NCBI GenBank assembly: GCA_019828595.1
Contig: JAHQRK010000032.1
Location: 558,001 to 622,000, forward strand
Length of the DNA stretch: 64,000 nt
DNA from: Aphanomyces cochlioides
Lineage: Eukaryota > Oomycota > Saprolegniomycetes > Saprolegniales > Verrucalvaceae
Direction of reading: 5' to 3'
The translations under genes and the position numbers were made by a program. Shown piece by piece: positions 9,775-21,792 of this stretch (positions are counted from its first letter, which is position 1; each line of letters starts with the position of its first letter). The notes beneath the pieces are model-generated. The model made no database searches and was not told the origin of the DNA. It saw only the letters and a program-made list of their open reading frames with translations.

Positions 9775-10887
9775 CTAATGCTTGCGGTGCTTCTTGGACT
9801 TCTTGGCGTGTTTCCTCTCCGTTGGAGCGGGCGCCACTGCTGGAGCTGCGCACGTTCCCGACGCAAAGAGCTTGTCGAGCGCTTCGGACACTTCGAGGCG
9901 ATGCTGCACGTGGACGTCATGGCCCGAGTTTTCAAAGATGATGGCTTGGGTTTGTTTGCTCTTGAGCGTCCGCACGAGGAAGTCCGTGTTCTTGGGGTGG
10001 AGCATGCGATCTTGCTTGGCGCCGATGATCATGATGGGGAAATCGGCGTCCGCGACGACTTGGAGTCGATCGCGTTGCATGTTGTGGAAGAGCACGGCGG
10101 TGTAATGACCGAGCATACCGCTGATGGACATCTTGACTTGGCCGAGACGACTGATGTGGTGGTTGTACAAGACAGAGTGCGTCGTTTGAATCGCCGTCGT
10201 GTCCTCTGCGTCCTGCGACGTCTTGGTGGAAGGCTGCTCGATGGTTTCTTGGAGGAAATCTTCAGGGAAGAGGCAGTAAATCATCGTGGATGCAATGCGA
10301 TGGCGCGTTGAGATAAACATGTTGCGGACCATCGCGAGGTACGACGACATTTGGGCTTTCCCAGGCCATCCACCCTGACGAAACCCAGGAGAGGTCACCA
10401 TGAGCGCCAACGATGCCACACGTTCTGGCGCAGCGTATGCGAGTTCTTGGGCAATCATCCCGCCCATACTGGCGCCGACTATGTGGGCTCGAGGCCAGCG
10501 AAGATGATCCATGAGCATGAGAGCATCCCGAGCCATCTTGGTCGTCGAGTACCAACCCCACGGTTTGTCCGATCCACCAACGCCGCGGTTGTCAAACGTG
10601 ACAAGCTGGTACTTGGACGTCGTGCCATTTTCAGGATGAAGAAACGTCGACACGAGCGGCAGCCATGCTTCTTTCTCGCCTTGCATGCCCATGATCATGA
10701 CAACTTTTTCCGGCGCGTCGTCTTCGCCGTGCATGGCGTATTCAATCCGCAGGCCGTTGGGCAAAATCACATGGCGTATGTCGTTGAAATGCGCATCCCG
10801 TGTCGCTGGATTGAACACTTCATCCAGCTGGAGCATCGAGAACGAGCTGTTGTTGCCATCTTCCACCGTCGGCGGCTCGGACGACAT
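9775..10887 (-). CDS. Alpha/beta-hydrolase fold protein
   Basis: Single-exon protein of about 370 residues (the frame is open from 10959; the Met at 10887 begins MSSEPPTVEDG and is the more usual start). It has the alpha/beta-hydrolase landmarks in order: a VVMIMGMQG oxyanion-loop region, FDNRGVGGSD, the nucleophile elbow GASMGG, the acid residue in GAKQDRM and the catalytic His in ENSGHDVHVQH. The C-terminus is Lys/Arg-rich (KKSKKHRKH). There is no signal peptide. The family includes esterases, epoxide hydrolases and lactonases; the substrate cannot be told from sequence alone. Confidence 0.85.
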   Translation of the reverse strand: MSSEPPTVEDGNNSSFSMLQLDEVFNPATRDAHFNDIRHVILPNGLRIEYAMHGEDDAPEKVVMIMGMQGEKEAWLPLVSTFLHPENGTTSKYQLVTFDNRGVGGSDKPWGWYSTTKMARDALMLMDHLRWPRAHIVGASMGGMIAQELAYAAPERVASLALMVTSPGFRQGGWPGKAQMSSYLAMVRNMFISTRHRIASTMIYCLFPEDFLQETIEQPSTKTSQDAEDTTAIQTTHSVLYNHHISRLGQVKMSISGMLGHYTAVLFHNMQRDRLQVVADADFPIMIIGAKQDRMLHPKNTDFLVRTLKSKQTQAIIFENSGHDVHVQHRLEVSEALDKLFASGTCAAPAVAPAPTERKHAKKSKKHRKH

Positions 10888-10959
10888 GCCACACACGAGA
10901 GCGGTATTGTCGAGGCCAAATGAAAACTCTCTCCAGTCAAATAGGTGTATTTTCGTCAA

Positions 10960-11907
10960 TTCAGATCGGATTTAAATAAGAGTTGAAAATAAAAAATCTC
11001 GAAATCCGTTCTGAAAACTTTCTCAATGACACCAAGTTAATTGAAGCAACCGTTTTCAAGATAAATGATTCTCAATTTGATTGATTTGAAAAGCATGTCA
11101 CGTGGCGATTAGGTTTACAACGGAGTGCAATGATTGGTCAAATCTATGGTGAGATGTTTCAAAAATATGTATTTATACAGTTAAACACAGAGGGTATATT
11201 ATTCTACTCAGGTGTTTATCAGATTGGAGAGTTTAACGTCTGCTTCAACAAGTCTTCAGCCAATGCACTGCCGCTATGGCATATCGACGAACAGTTTTTG
11301 ACAGAACTTAGGCAAACAATGCGCTAAATTAACCGTATATAGTGCTAAAGAAAGAGCGCATTGGGAGCTTTGACCACATATACTTGCTTTATCAAAACTG
11401 GAAGTATTTCATATTTATATTACGGTTTGAATAGGCCGTGAGCGGTTTCATTTGGCCCCGACAATAGACGTTTCTTGCACCATGATAGCGAATCGACACA
11501 ATTACAAATTTCAAGATGAAACATACATTCCCGACCTACACAAATTTTGATATTGAAATCAAGTTGAAACATACATTCCAGATGATTAGAGTCTAGTCTG
11601 CACATGCCATCATCATCATCCAGCCACTGCAATCCAAAGGTTGTCATATCTACCATATCTTCCCATCGCACTAGTCTTGAAGCTCTTTAGGTTGCATGCA
11701 GTGGCTATCAATATCCAAGCACGGAGCTCTTCCTTTTGATGACGAGATTGGTCCAGCAAACTATACATGTGAGAGCTTTCAAAACAAAAGCGGGACTTTT
11801 TCAAAAATTTGAGAATACGAGTATTCAATATGCTTCGTTGCACACGTGCACACACCTTAAACCGCGTGAGTCTCGCTTGGAAGCTCCCAAAGCTTCCAAC
11901 TTCAATA
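10960..11907. other. AT-rich intergenic stretch
   Basis: No recognisable gene. A 65-codon + ORF at 11130-11327 has no family match I know and may be chance. Confidence 0.5.
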
Positions 11908-12036
11908 TTGCTGCAACTTGATCGGCAGCAAGTGGAAATTAACAGTATTTATATCCAATGAATACTAAGTATTCTACTTGCATCTCTGAAACCCCTAAAC
12001 TGCAGTTTTGGCAAGTTCTGGCAGCAAGATCGTCTC

Positions 12037-13360
12037 ATGGTCAGGATCAGTGAAAGACAACTCCTCCTCCGCAAGGCAATGAGCATGTTAGAAGACAGAA
12101 AACGACAGCGTATTCGTCGAATTATCCTCGAGACAATTGACTCAGACGAAGATGAAGCAGACAATCAACTCTTGGGGTGGATTTTGACACTCCAGTCCTC
12201 GAGATATCTTATCGACAGGTTCACTATGGTGTTCAACACGTTGCGTTTCCATCATTTTATTTACCAAATAAGAGACAGTCGATTTCGAAAGCTATTTCGC
12301 ATGGATCGGAAGTCATTTCAAAGTCTGGCCAACTTACTGCGTAGCTCGCTGTCCTTCTCACATACGCCAGGAAAATTATCGAAAGCCCCCGTTGAGCACC
12401 ACTTGCTTGTTTTCTTGTATTTTTTGGGTGCCAACGGCAACGCTGTTTCAAATGAGCATTTATCATCGGTTTTTGAAATTGGGAGCGGAACTGTTGCAGA
12501 CTATATATCACGATCAATGATGGCTGTGGTACGATTGAGATCTGACTTTATACGTTGGCCAAACCATGTTGAGGCCAGCTCAATTGCTACTCGCATCGAA
12601 TTATTGAATGGTTTTCCGCATTGTATAGGCTTCATCGACGGAACTTTGTTTCCATTTGATTTAAAACCGACGTTGCCTAGAGAAGACTACTTTTCCAGAA
12701 AGGGTTGTTATGCAATTGCTGCCCAAGTTATCTGTGACGATAAAGGAGCAATTCGTGATATTTTTACAGGATGGCCAGGGTCAACTCACGACAACAGAGT
12801 GTGGAGAAACTGTTCAGTGTACAAAAATCAAAGCAATCATTTTAGTTACGAGCAGTATTTACTGGGTGACTCTGCTTACAAGGAATGCAATATGCCTTGT
12901 TCCTTCGTTCAAAAGTTTACCAAGCCAACGAATGCCGTCTTGGCAAGAATACTTCAACACAAAACTATCAAAAGGCCGAATTAGAGCTGAGCATTGTATA
13001 GGTGCTAGTGAATGTCATCAATGTTTTAGGCTTACCGCAATGCTAGGCATGTTAAAGGGTTGCTTTCAATATTTGAAGCGTATACGCAAAATAATGGACG
13101 GGAAAGCTGCTATGTTACGAATCATTGATGTGGTATTAGCTGCAGCTATCTTGCACAATTTTCTACTGCTAGAAAATGACATTGTACCCGACGACTGGAT
13201 TGAACTTCAAACGAATTGCTACTGCAATGCTGATATCCGTGGTTGTAAAGATTGCTTTCCTGCTAGTTGTTGTGCGGATGAGGAAGGGTCTGACTTGGTG
13301 GTATTTCAATCAAAGCGCGACTACATTGTGAACAAAGTGTTAGAAGCTTCACAACATTAA
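12037..13360 (+). pseudogene. HARBI1-like DDE transposase, one frame break
   Basis: PIF/Harbinger nuclease (DDE_Tnp_4). The N-terminal part includes a helical Arg-rich region and VFLYFLGANGN; catalytic Asp 1 is in GFIDGTLFPF, Asp 2 in GSTHDNRVW and the Glu in AEHCIG. The first frame runs 12037-12984 and the C-terminal part (EYFNTKLSKGRIRAEHC to the stop at 13360) is in the next frame; the switch fits a one-base insertion near 12893. All three catalytic residues survive, so the copy is young or the break is a sequence error. It converges with the partner gene 94 bp away. Confidence 0.8.
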
Positions 13361-13453
13361 TGGTCTATCATACACGAATTTTCATCGAATGCTAATAACT
13401 GCCAACATGTCATAAAGATGCAAGAGCGTATAAACAAAATCTATATTCACTAT

Positions 13454-14358
13454 CTACAATGTTGACTGCATCAAAGGGCATGCGTATTCAATGTCAGCTT
13501 CCGACCAACCTTCTTCCAAAAGACGTTTGCGAGTTTCGATGATTTTGATTCGGTTTGCAATTTCAGCCTGCTCCTTTTTGATTTGCAATCCCCACTCAGC
13601 CTCTCTGGCACGTATTTCCAAAAGGCGTACATTCCACTTTGATTCCTCGGCAAGCCTCTCTTCTCCTTTTATCTCAATAGCTAGCCGGTCTTCGTTCAGC
13701 CGTCGATCAAGCAAGACATCTTGCTGTTTTTGCGCAATCTATAACATTTAAATAATTCAAAACTATAGTGTGTTATCACCTCTGCTTCTTTTAACTCGTA
13801 TGCACGACGATTCAGATCAGCCCAGTCATCTAACTTTGACTGTGCTAATGATCTCTTCTTGTCAGGAGTATTGCCAATGCTTTGAGGTTTTCTTTTGCCG
13901 TCTATTTTTTCATCTTCTGAGGATTCATCTGGCTGACCAGTTGAATCGCTGGTTGCCAGTGGGGTCACCGAGGGCCTATCGCGCATCACAGCATCGACAA
14001 GGAAAAAGCATGGACAACGCTTCTTGAGTTCCTCTTCGATTGTGACTTCACTGTCGATTCCCTGGCCAGTGTTCTCTTGCCAATCACGGGCAGCTCGGTA
14101 GTCGGATTCAATCGTACTGATCTTCGTCACAATGTCCTTTGGTTTGCGGTTGGAAATTCCATTTGCAATCATGATATTATTGATCTTAGTCGCGAGTGCG
14201 GTCTTTGTGTCTCCTGAGTTTTTGTCGCCGTCTCTCCATCTATTGTAGTTTCCTTCTGCAGTTAGCCACTCTAGGACAATATCCATGCTCGTTTTGCCAT
14301 CGGCAATGCCATCAGTATTCCAACTTACTCGTTGCTTCTTTGCCTTATGCTGAAGCAT
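13454..14358 (-). CDS. Harbinger partner protein (Myb/SANT-like, coiled-coil), two exons
   Basis: Exon 1 (13780-14358) and exon 2 (13454-13738) are joined by a 41-nt GT-AG intron (13739-13779), giving an intact protein of about 287 residues. The N-terminal half has a tryptophan-spaced helical region (VLEWLTAEGNYNRWRDG, DYRAARDWQ) like the Myb/SANT-like proteins encoded beside Harbinger transposases. A basic, Ser-rich middle follows, then a long charged coiled coil (RLLEIRAREAEWGLQIKKEQ). In this superfamily the partner binds DNA ends and brings the transposase to the nucleus. It is the only undamaged element gene here. Confidence 0.7.
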
Positions 14359-14587
14359 CCTTCTGTGGGCTTGTGGAGCTGGAGATCTATAAACAACCTT
14401 TCCAATTGAGTCTTGAATACTCTCAAATTCAATACTTCCACCGACTGATCACATAACAGCTAAATCTAATTGCATCGATTTGCACCATTTTTGATGCAGG
14501 TCAAATTGGCAGCAGCAAGTGCAATCAATTCAATTTTGGCCAATCAAATCATTTTTCCCACTTGCTGCCAGCCGACTTGCTGCATCT

Positions 14588-16544
14588 TTGACACCCACTA
14601 TGGTCTTTTTCACTGAAATTCGTATTTTTGACAAAAATTGAAATATTCTCAAATACTATTCAGGTATAGTGAGTTCAAGTGTAATGTGAAAGTACATTCA
14701 ATAAAGTAAAGTTTTGAATGTGTGTTTTATGTGTGTTTTTGTCAAGAAGACAAATACTCGATTCTGATTGGCTATAGATTTCGAATAGATTTGGAAAAAT
14801 AGATACATTTTTCACCCCGTTCACAATTTAGAGTGTATGTAACAATATGACAATATTCATAAAATTACGGTGAATCCAAAAATAGTACTTTTATTGGCCA
14901 ATTGCGCTTCATCTTCAATATTTCCGCCTTTACATAATTTTCATTTCAGCCAATAAAAATAAAGAATTGCTAAACATTATTTTTTCAGATTGTAAAGAAT
15001 ATACTATTTATGAAAGGTATTGTTAATATAGAGGTTTTCTTATCAGTACCACTCACACTGAAACTTGCCAACAACGAAGGAGTCAAGCGATCGTGGATGA
15101 AGAGCACAGCAATACCATGGGAGCTAGGTCACGCCAGTCAGTCTAGCTCTTGGATGTAAGCATACCATCAACTCTATGAATTATTTCATTTACATTCTTG
15201 TGTCTACTCCTCCGCCTCTGGGTCGTGCTGAACTCTACATATAGTACATATTGTATATACTTTGGAAGGTTTCCATTCGAATATTTGATGAAAATCTACC
15301 CATACTATTGGACATATTATGGATTTCATCTCCAATCATATGCCTTTATTTGAGTCAAATAATTCGGAGGTGATTTTCTCAAAATGATCAGAACACAAAA
15401 AGTCCCGTTTTTGTTCGCAGTCTCCACTGCGTTAGGGTGAAGATTTTGGATGGGCTTTTCAGTTTTGTCTCTTGTAATCATGTCGTCATGGCTTATCTCA
15501 GGACAAAATAGATAAAAATGATAATCGAAATTTTTATTTCATTCTTTACTGCATATACTTTATTCAAATGTAATTATTCATTTTATTAAAATCAGCAAAA
15601 ATACAATTATAAAAATGTCACAATAATTTGAATTATCCAAATAGCTAATTTGAAATAGTCGCATAATTTGAGAAACACAAATTATTTTGAATCGTTTGTC
15701 TGTCCCCTTTACTAAAGTAAAGGAAATTGAAGACCGCTTACGCTTTGGCGCAGTCTCCTGAGGACTAACAAATACAGAGCGATTTTATATGTACTATGAT
15801 ATATAACCTGTAAACAGACGACATTGGTTGACATGAAGTTGAATGCAAATCACATTCAAAGCCCGCTTTCCCTCCTTGAGACTCGTGAGTGATATGTCTT
15901 GAACTCCAAAACCTTATTTGATTGAAGGGTTTAGAAAGTTTAGGTCATTGGTCGATTTTTTTAGCTATCAACGGAAAACGTTGTGACGGTGTCCTGACGG
16001 AACAAATATTAGAACTATATTAACAGTTTCATTGGCCAATAAGCCAAATAAACTAGTTTGGAGCATTTCATGGGCATGAAGACCAGCTCTTGCTGTCTTC
16101 TAGGCATGGTGGCTACAGAATGGCAGTGCTCAAGTAATATGAATGTCGTGAATTTGAATAGGGTTGTGTAGAATAGAATGTATCAAAAAGAGCGAGCGAT
16201 GGATGTTTTCCAGTCAACTCTTTACCCCTCATTCCAGGTCATGCGAAAGAGATATCTTTAACCTGTCAGTGCTGTAAAACATGATCTCACTTGATTGGCA
16301 CACTAGTTTGTAGACTGCATAAAAGTTTACTCGAGTTCAGCTCCTTCATATTAATTTGTTAGCTTCTAGAAGCAACATGTACTTTTGTTTATAGACGTTT
16401 TCATGGCACTTAACAGTGGTCGACAGCATCCAGACGTCTTACGGATAAATATCCGGTGGATATAAAATTACATGGTATAAACCCTTAGTCGTGTGATATA
16501 TACAAAGAGTATAAAATTATAGAAATTCAAAATATGAAGGGGTA
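14588..16544. other. AT-rich, gene-free stretch with repeat fragments
   Basis: No ORF worth calling. It contains CCAAT-like ATTGG/CCAAT clusters, a GCAGTCTC terminal-type motif at about 15417, and the repeat fragment listed at 15733-15885. Confidence 0.6.
15733..15885 (-). repeat. Fragment of the GCAGTCTC-ended dispersed repeat
   Basis: 15733-15790 is the inverse of 47730-47785 (GACTGCGCCAAAGCGTAAGC core) and 15805-15880 the inverse of 47190-47262 (AATGTGATTTGCATTCAACT). It is thus an internally deleted copy of the longer repeat at 46.5-47.8 kb. Confidence 0.75.
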
Positions 16545-17960
16545 TTAACTTGAATCTGAGTCGCTGCTTGACGATTCCTCAACGATGTCTGCATCATCAA
16601 TGGCCAAAATATATCGATGCAACTCAAGCAAACACTTCTCAGCCTTTTTGATGCATCCAAGGATCACTTCGGAGGTTAATTCGCCAATTGCTTCGTTCAA
16701 CCTCTTGCCAACGTCGTCAAACGTCGTGTTGACATCATACTGTCTCTCAACTTTTCCTTTCACAATCGCCCATATGGTCTCGATGGGCTGGAGATCGCTA
16801 TGGTGTGGTGGTGTGAACACAATTTCATGACCAGCTTGTCTGGCCATTTGGACAACTACTGGCTCCAAGGATAAGAGATGTGGCTGTAGCTTTTCCCAAA
16901 TGGTTGCCTTCAAATCACAAAGAGAACATTCATCGCAAGACGTTGGCAAAGCGCTAGAAGCTCTGACTTCTTCATACTTCGCCTTGGAGCATCTTTACTC
17001 AGTGATTTATGGTAACGAGCATTGTCCATGACAATAAGAGCATTGCATAATGCGTGCTCGGCCATTTCAGACAACAATCTTTCAAACCAAGCAACAAAAT
17101 AATCTTGACAAAACATACCATGGTAATCTTTCGTCTGTTTTTGTCCACCCACGAAGCAGTCGTACGCCAAAAATTTGCAGTCTGAACCACCATCATGCGA
17201 TATCACTCCAATAAAACAATAATGTCTCCCCTTGTGCTTTGCCCGAGGTTGCTGATCCAATTCGTCCGATGGGTCATGAAGACAAAGATTGTCGTCAGCG
17301 TAATGGTTGCACGTAGCTTTCATCAAGATATACAACCACTTGACGAACATTTGGGTTGACGTGCTGCGTGGACGCGCACATTTTCATGACGTAGTCATTG
17401 CGAGCAATTTGATGACGAACAGTTATCGCAAAGGAGTGCTTGCCGGGTTTCGAGCCTCTCTTGTATCCGCACATATCCAAGAAGCGTTGAACACACCTCA
17501 GAGCGTTTTGGCATTGTATATCGTCATCTCGATTGTACTTCAAAACGCCTTTGTCAACGAGGAAGTGCATCACGTTGTTCGCAACTGTTCGAGTTCTTTG
17601 TAAACGTCTACCACGGACAAACGATTGTATGGCTGAAATGACGTCCAAAGTTCGGGGGATGAGTGTTGGTTTAGGCGTGCGGTTTGCGGGCACCTGAGCG
17701 ACATGCAGCTTTCTCTCGGTGCAGAAATCACGCCAAACTTGTTGGACCGTATCGCGACCACGACCAAGTAACCTCGCAACACGGGCACTGACATCGCCTG
17801 TGTCACCAGACTCGTGTTGTTCAAGCCGGAAAGCAGCTTGCAACTGTAAAAGGTCCAATCGTTCGTCGAGAGACAGCGAACGCTGGCGATGCTGCTTAAC
17901 GAAGTCAAATATCTCGGTAGCGAATGCGCGATCGAAGTTGATTTTCACACGAGTCGTCAT
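16545..17960 (-). pseudogene. IS630/Tc1-like (DDE_3 type) transposase, two frame breaks
   Basis: The N-terminal helical DNA-binding region (VSARVARLLGRGRDTVQQVW) is followed by a DDE core: Asp in VVVYLDESYV, Asp in LIVMDNARYH, Glu in LQPIETIWAIVKG, and a Ser/Asp tail. The three parts are in different frames: a switch at about 17300, just after DESYV, and another at about 16915, after LAMN. Each fits a one-base indel. The frame is open upstream to 18020, but the Met at 17960 is the likelier start. No terminal repeats were found nearby. This family is common in oomycete genomes. Confidence 0.78.
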
Positions 17961-18980
17961 TTTAAGATGTGCCCTTTGGCAACAGACGCATGTTTCACGG
18001 AAAGGTTCTTGAAATGTCAATTTTTATAAATTTATAAATCGAGGTTATTATGTTATAAGTCGAATTTTCTCCAATTTGGTTGGGTTTTCAGAAAAGATAT
18101 TTGAATATGGCAGATTATTACGTTTTAGGGATATTAGCCAATTCTACACATCGTGACGAGTCTTTAACACTGACATACATAGATATTCATCAAATATTGA
18201 CTTCAACAGGTTCCTTTAAACATTCAAGTCGTCTGGATGCTGTCGACCACTGTAAGGTTAGTACTCGTTGCGTCCAGCTTGGGATGCCAGAATAACAGCT
18301 TCTTCTATACCTGAAATGTAAACTTTGTGGTCTTTTGTTAGATAAGCATAAAATTGCAATAAGACTAAGAGCAAATGAGAGAAATAGAGCAAAGGACATT
18401 CAAATGAAATGCATTTAATGACCAAGGGTGTATGACAGTCGTGGAGTTTGTTTTGTCGGACACTTGATGAGTTATAACTAGTGTGTTAAGCTCCAAATTC
18501 AATCTAACTGCAACAATTCAACATGCTATTCAACCGAGTTGTTCATCGGGCGACTATGTCATGCTGGTTTAAGCGCGAAGTACTCTACTTTATTCATGAT
18601 CAATTCCGTTGTTGTGCCTTGATTTGATTTTTACTGCACATTGATTGGCTGCTCTTAGCGTTGTGATTTCTACCCTACGTTATTTCTCTCTGGCTCATGA
18701 AAAGAGTGTTTTTTTATTCCTTACAATATTCAAGTCAAAATTTGATTTTTAAAGAATATCGAGATAGATTTAAGCTTCAAAAAAAGAAATGTTGGGGTAT
18801 GAGCACAACGCTTCCACTAAATATCCGTATACAACACAACATTTTTCGGATTCTGTCTTTTTCATGGGATTCTGTTGTTTCCAGGGCATAAACAGGGACA
18901 AAAAACCGGAGCACGGTGGATGTGATTGGCATGTTATATCCGGATACCGGATATCCCTCTGGTTTTTTCTTAATTTTCAA

Positions 18981-19005
18981 AAACAGAGGTGATTCACCTC
19001 TGTTT
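18981..19005. repeat. 25-nt perfect hairpin (12-bp stem)
   Basis: AAACAGAGGTGA, one base, then its perfect inverse. It lies 24 bp from a second hairpin. Confidence 0.85.
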
Positions 19006-19028
19006 ATGAATATTCTGCTCTGGTTTTT

Positions 19029-19055
19029 GCGACCAGGGCCTCAGGCCCTGGTCGC
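19029..19055. repeat. 27-nt GC-rich perfect hairpin (12-bp stem, TCA loop)
   Basis: GCGACCAGGGCC, loop TCA, then its perfect inverse, in otherwise AT-rich DNA. Confidence 0.85.
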
Positions 19056-19175
19056 GAAATAAGTCTTTTTTTATTTTGTTGGATTCTTTGATTGGCTCTA
19101 TGTCCTTTTAATCTCTTTGATTGGCTTCAAGTCATTTTTTGTTTTATCGGATTGTTTGATTGGCCCCATGTCTTT

Positions 19176-19917
19176 TTCTGAATAGAGATCTAAAAGTAGA
19201 TATTTATATCCTGCTAAAATGTATATTTGTTATTACCCATGATAAAATATATTTTGTTTCCACAATTGAACTGTTAAAATTAATATTTTCAAGAATCGGC
19301 GATGTCGACACCAAAGAGATCCAAAGGCGCAGGCACACAAAAAACCAAAGGGCACAAAGTCCAAAGGGCACAAGTAGCAAAGCAGCACAGCGTAGAGTAG
19401 AATAAACCTCACAAACTCGACTTCTGTACGACAGCTCTGTAAGCTCGATTATCACCCTTCAAGGAATGTAAAGACACTGGTGTTAGATTATTGCTTTTAG
19501 CACCCTATCACAACCTCCAGTGCAATCACAAACAGTGAATTTAACGAGAACAGCTCTAATAACCTGAGTCTACTAGTCGCGTGTGGGAAATCACGAGTTT
19601 CCACCGGCCGGACGCACCAGCAGCTTGCGGTGCACCAAAAACCAAATGAGATCAGATGGCTGTGCTGACTCCTGCTCAAACAATATAGCTATTTTAAAAA
19701 TTAGTTCAATAGTTATTTAGTCCGACTATTACTTCGATAAAGTAAATTAAATCGAATAGTAAACGTTTTTCGATTAAGTTATCCATTTAATCTTGACAAC
19801 ACTTGGTAAAGTAAATTTTGAATTTAATTAAGCGAGAGGGACAGACAAGATGACAACAAGACAACTTCCCGACAACCACCACCCAAATCTTCACCCTGAT
19901 GCAGTCATGAGACTGCG
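19176..19917 (-). repeat. Dispersed repeat copy, inverse of 46.5-47.2 kb
   Basis: About 740 bp match the inverse of 46491-47190 at high identity with small indels. It starts in the TCTTTTTCTGAA region and ends at the GAGACTGC terminal motif near 19910. A short minus-strand ORF (19204-19455) and its counterpart at 46944-47150 are parallel but diverge in frame, so this is probably non-coding. A lone terminal motif (GGAGACTGCGCC) recurs at 20534-20563. Confidence 0.8.
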
Positions 19918-21100
19918 AATTCAAAGTCGATAGGACTAATTTGAAGTTGTCAGCTAACTGGACCAAATTGCAAACAAAAAATTTCGTCCATTTTCATTGA
20001 TTTTCGTTTGTAATTCATTAATTTACACAGTTTTGTGTTTTCCTCTTCATTCCACTGCAATATACGAAGTATTCCGCTTTTTGCCGACAACACTATGGTG
20101 CATTTCGAAAAGCAGGAATCCAAATACTTGAATCGAATCAGATATAAGTAGTGCGCTCGGAATTGTTCTGATGGTATTCATTTGGCTCGATTTCTTGCTG
20201 GATGTATTTTTAAAGTTTATTCTCCACGATTAACCAAATAATTTTTGATAACAATTATCATTGGATGATTATTTATTAATACTACTTTAAATTATCCATA
20301 TAAATTTTCGTCACTTCTCTGAAGCATACTCACCTCACAACTCACAAATAGAGAAGCTTGATGGTATTGTGAAGGTCAATATGCCAAGAATCTTGAAGGA
20401 ATTTTGTGCAGTTCGATAGAATATGAGTAAAATCATGTGAAAGCCCCATGGTTTAAGTTTTTCCAGAAATTGATGATTAAGTTGTTCATGCAGTTATTCA
20501 TATTTGGAAGTTATTAATCATTCTTATGCCGCAAGGAGACTGCGCCTAAAGCGTAAGCGGTCTACAATTTTGACAGCTCTCATGTGTCGACACGAAATCA
20601 GTCAAAATAGCTAAAAATAGATATTAATTTGACCGATTGGACAGCTCCAAGTCGGGTGAAACCGCCGTCCGCCATTGTCATCGACCACGATACATTCAAC
20701 GCTGCGCCGCGGTGTTCAGTGGCTCGTCCTGGTTGATCGTCTCAGCTGCTACAGCCACGTGAAGAATCTCCTCCTGTCATTCATATCCCGAGGTCGACAT
20801 GATAAAATTTGGTAAAGTTCTGCGAAAAACCGGTGAAACGGGTCCAACTCCACCGAGTAATCTGTCTGCCTTCCACTCTTCCCCCGTGGCCAACTTGGCC
20901 TCAAATCGACTCGATTCTGATACAAATACAGCCGTAAAACAGCGAATCTATATCCATCCGCTCGGTTCGCCTTCCATGCCGTGGATTGTCTCAATGGCGA
21001 GTGTATATGGATCGTGTATCCGGATAACATTGGGATCTTGATCGAGAAATCCGGATAAATTCGCACTTATCCGGAAATTCAATAGAAGTGTAGTCAAGAA
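19918..21100. other. Intergenic region, possible small ORF
   Basis: AT-rich up to about 20640, then GC content rises. A + ORF at 20799-21041 begins MIKFGKVLRKTGETG; the first residues recall SPX-domain starts, but nothing else does. The minus strand is also open in places, so no call is made. Confidence 0.3.
21017..21077. promoter_or_regulatory. Three ATCCGGAT-type sites upstream of the TMEM8-like gene
   Basis: TATCCGGATAA (21017), AATCCGGATAA (21048) and TTATCCGGAA (21067). They lie about 80-140 bp before the first usable ATG. The same motif precedes three other genes in this block. Confidence 0.5.
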
Positions 21101-21154
21101 CTTAAGAGGACAAGCCACAAGTGTGAAACTGCCACGACGGTGGATGGTCATTTT

Positions 21155-21756
21155 TTCGAGATGGCCATCATGCTGCTGGTCACGGGCGTGACCAACTTCT
21201 CGATGCTCCAGACGATTGTGATGCTCTATCGCCACCAGATGCTCTTTGAAGTAGGCCACGATGTTGTCGACGGGTTTGACGAGCGCGCTTCTTGTTGTAG
21301 GCATTCATGGGCCTCTTCACCATGATCACAAGCTTTATGTACCATTGCTGCAATAGCATCGATGCGCCTTTGTACTTGGACGAGGTAGAGCATAGAATAT
21401 GATGGAGGATAACGTGGGCGGGGACTATCGTAGGGCTGTCCCAGGCATGCCCAAGTACGACAAGACAGCCTTCGCCCAAGGTCAGCTGCTTCGCCCGTCT
21501 AGCTATGGACTAAGAGAATCATGTAGGCTTTCTAGCCATGTTTGTCGCCGTCCTGAGCTTTGCAAGGGGTCTGGACGACGCCACGGATCCATTTCGGTTC
21601 TTCCATGGCAGCTGGCATGCCTGTGTCAGCCTCGCCATGAACTATTTCTTCCGCACGCTGCCGCCTCCTTATGTCCGGTCGTCTCTCCTTCCAACTGACG
21701 CAAAGTTTCTGAAGTGGCAATGCACTGCCATCTCCATCGGTCAATCGCCCTCATGA
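21155..21756 (+). pseudogene. TMEM8/PGAP6-like membrane protein (CREST superfamily), damaged or incompletely spliced
   Basis: Several hydrophobic segments and the signature residues of the CREST superfamily are present: TSFMYHCC (S-x-x-YH type), then an acidic LYLDE, and near the end FHGSWHACVSLAMNYFF (H-x3-H). A 50-nt GT-AG intron (about 21251-21300) joins the first segment to AFMGLFTMITSF, and another of 46 nt (about 21481-21526) would join to GFLAMFVAVLSF. The middle part (about 21388-21480) does not connect in one frame, so either a base is missing or the gene is dead. An upstream exon is also likely because there is no good start. It converges on the next gene; the stops are 37 bp apart. 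Confidence 0.5.
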
Positions 21757-21792
21757 TGGCATCATTAGAGCTTGTGGACATAAATGCACTAA

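Larger units (their letters stand above)
11908..14587. mobile_element. PIF/Harbinger-type DNA transposon with two convergent genes
   Basis: A transposase gene on + (12037-13360) and a DNA-binding-type partner gene on minus (13454-14358) lie tail-to-tail. They are flanked by imperfect inverted repeats: left 11908-11937 (TTGCTGCAACTTGATCGGC then AGCAAGTGGAAA), right 14553-14587 as its inverse. The core GGCAGCAAGT also occurs inside both ends (about 12017 and 14498), as subterminal repeats do in this superfamily. The exact ends and the target duplication were not fixed. Confidence 0.65.
18021..19175. other. AT-rich intergenic stretch with short palindromes
   Basis: No gene supported. It contains the ATCCGGATACCGGAT double palindrome at 18935-18953 and two hairpins listed separately. 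Repeated ATTGG motifs around 19090-19170 resemble CCAAT boxes without a gene. Confidence 0.5.

Noticed and set aside
12257..12517. Minus ORF inside the Harbinger transposase
   Set aside because: Antisense of a clearly coding region with DDE motifs on the + strand.
19204..19455. Minus ORF with a matching start in another repeat copy (46944-47150)
   Set aside because: The two copies diverge by frame after about 30 codons, so coding conservation is not supported.
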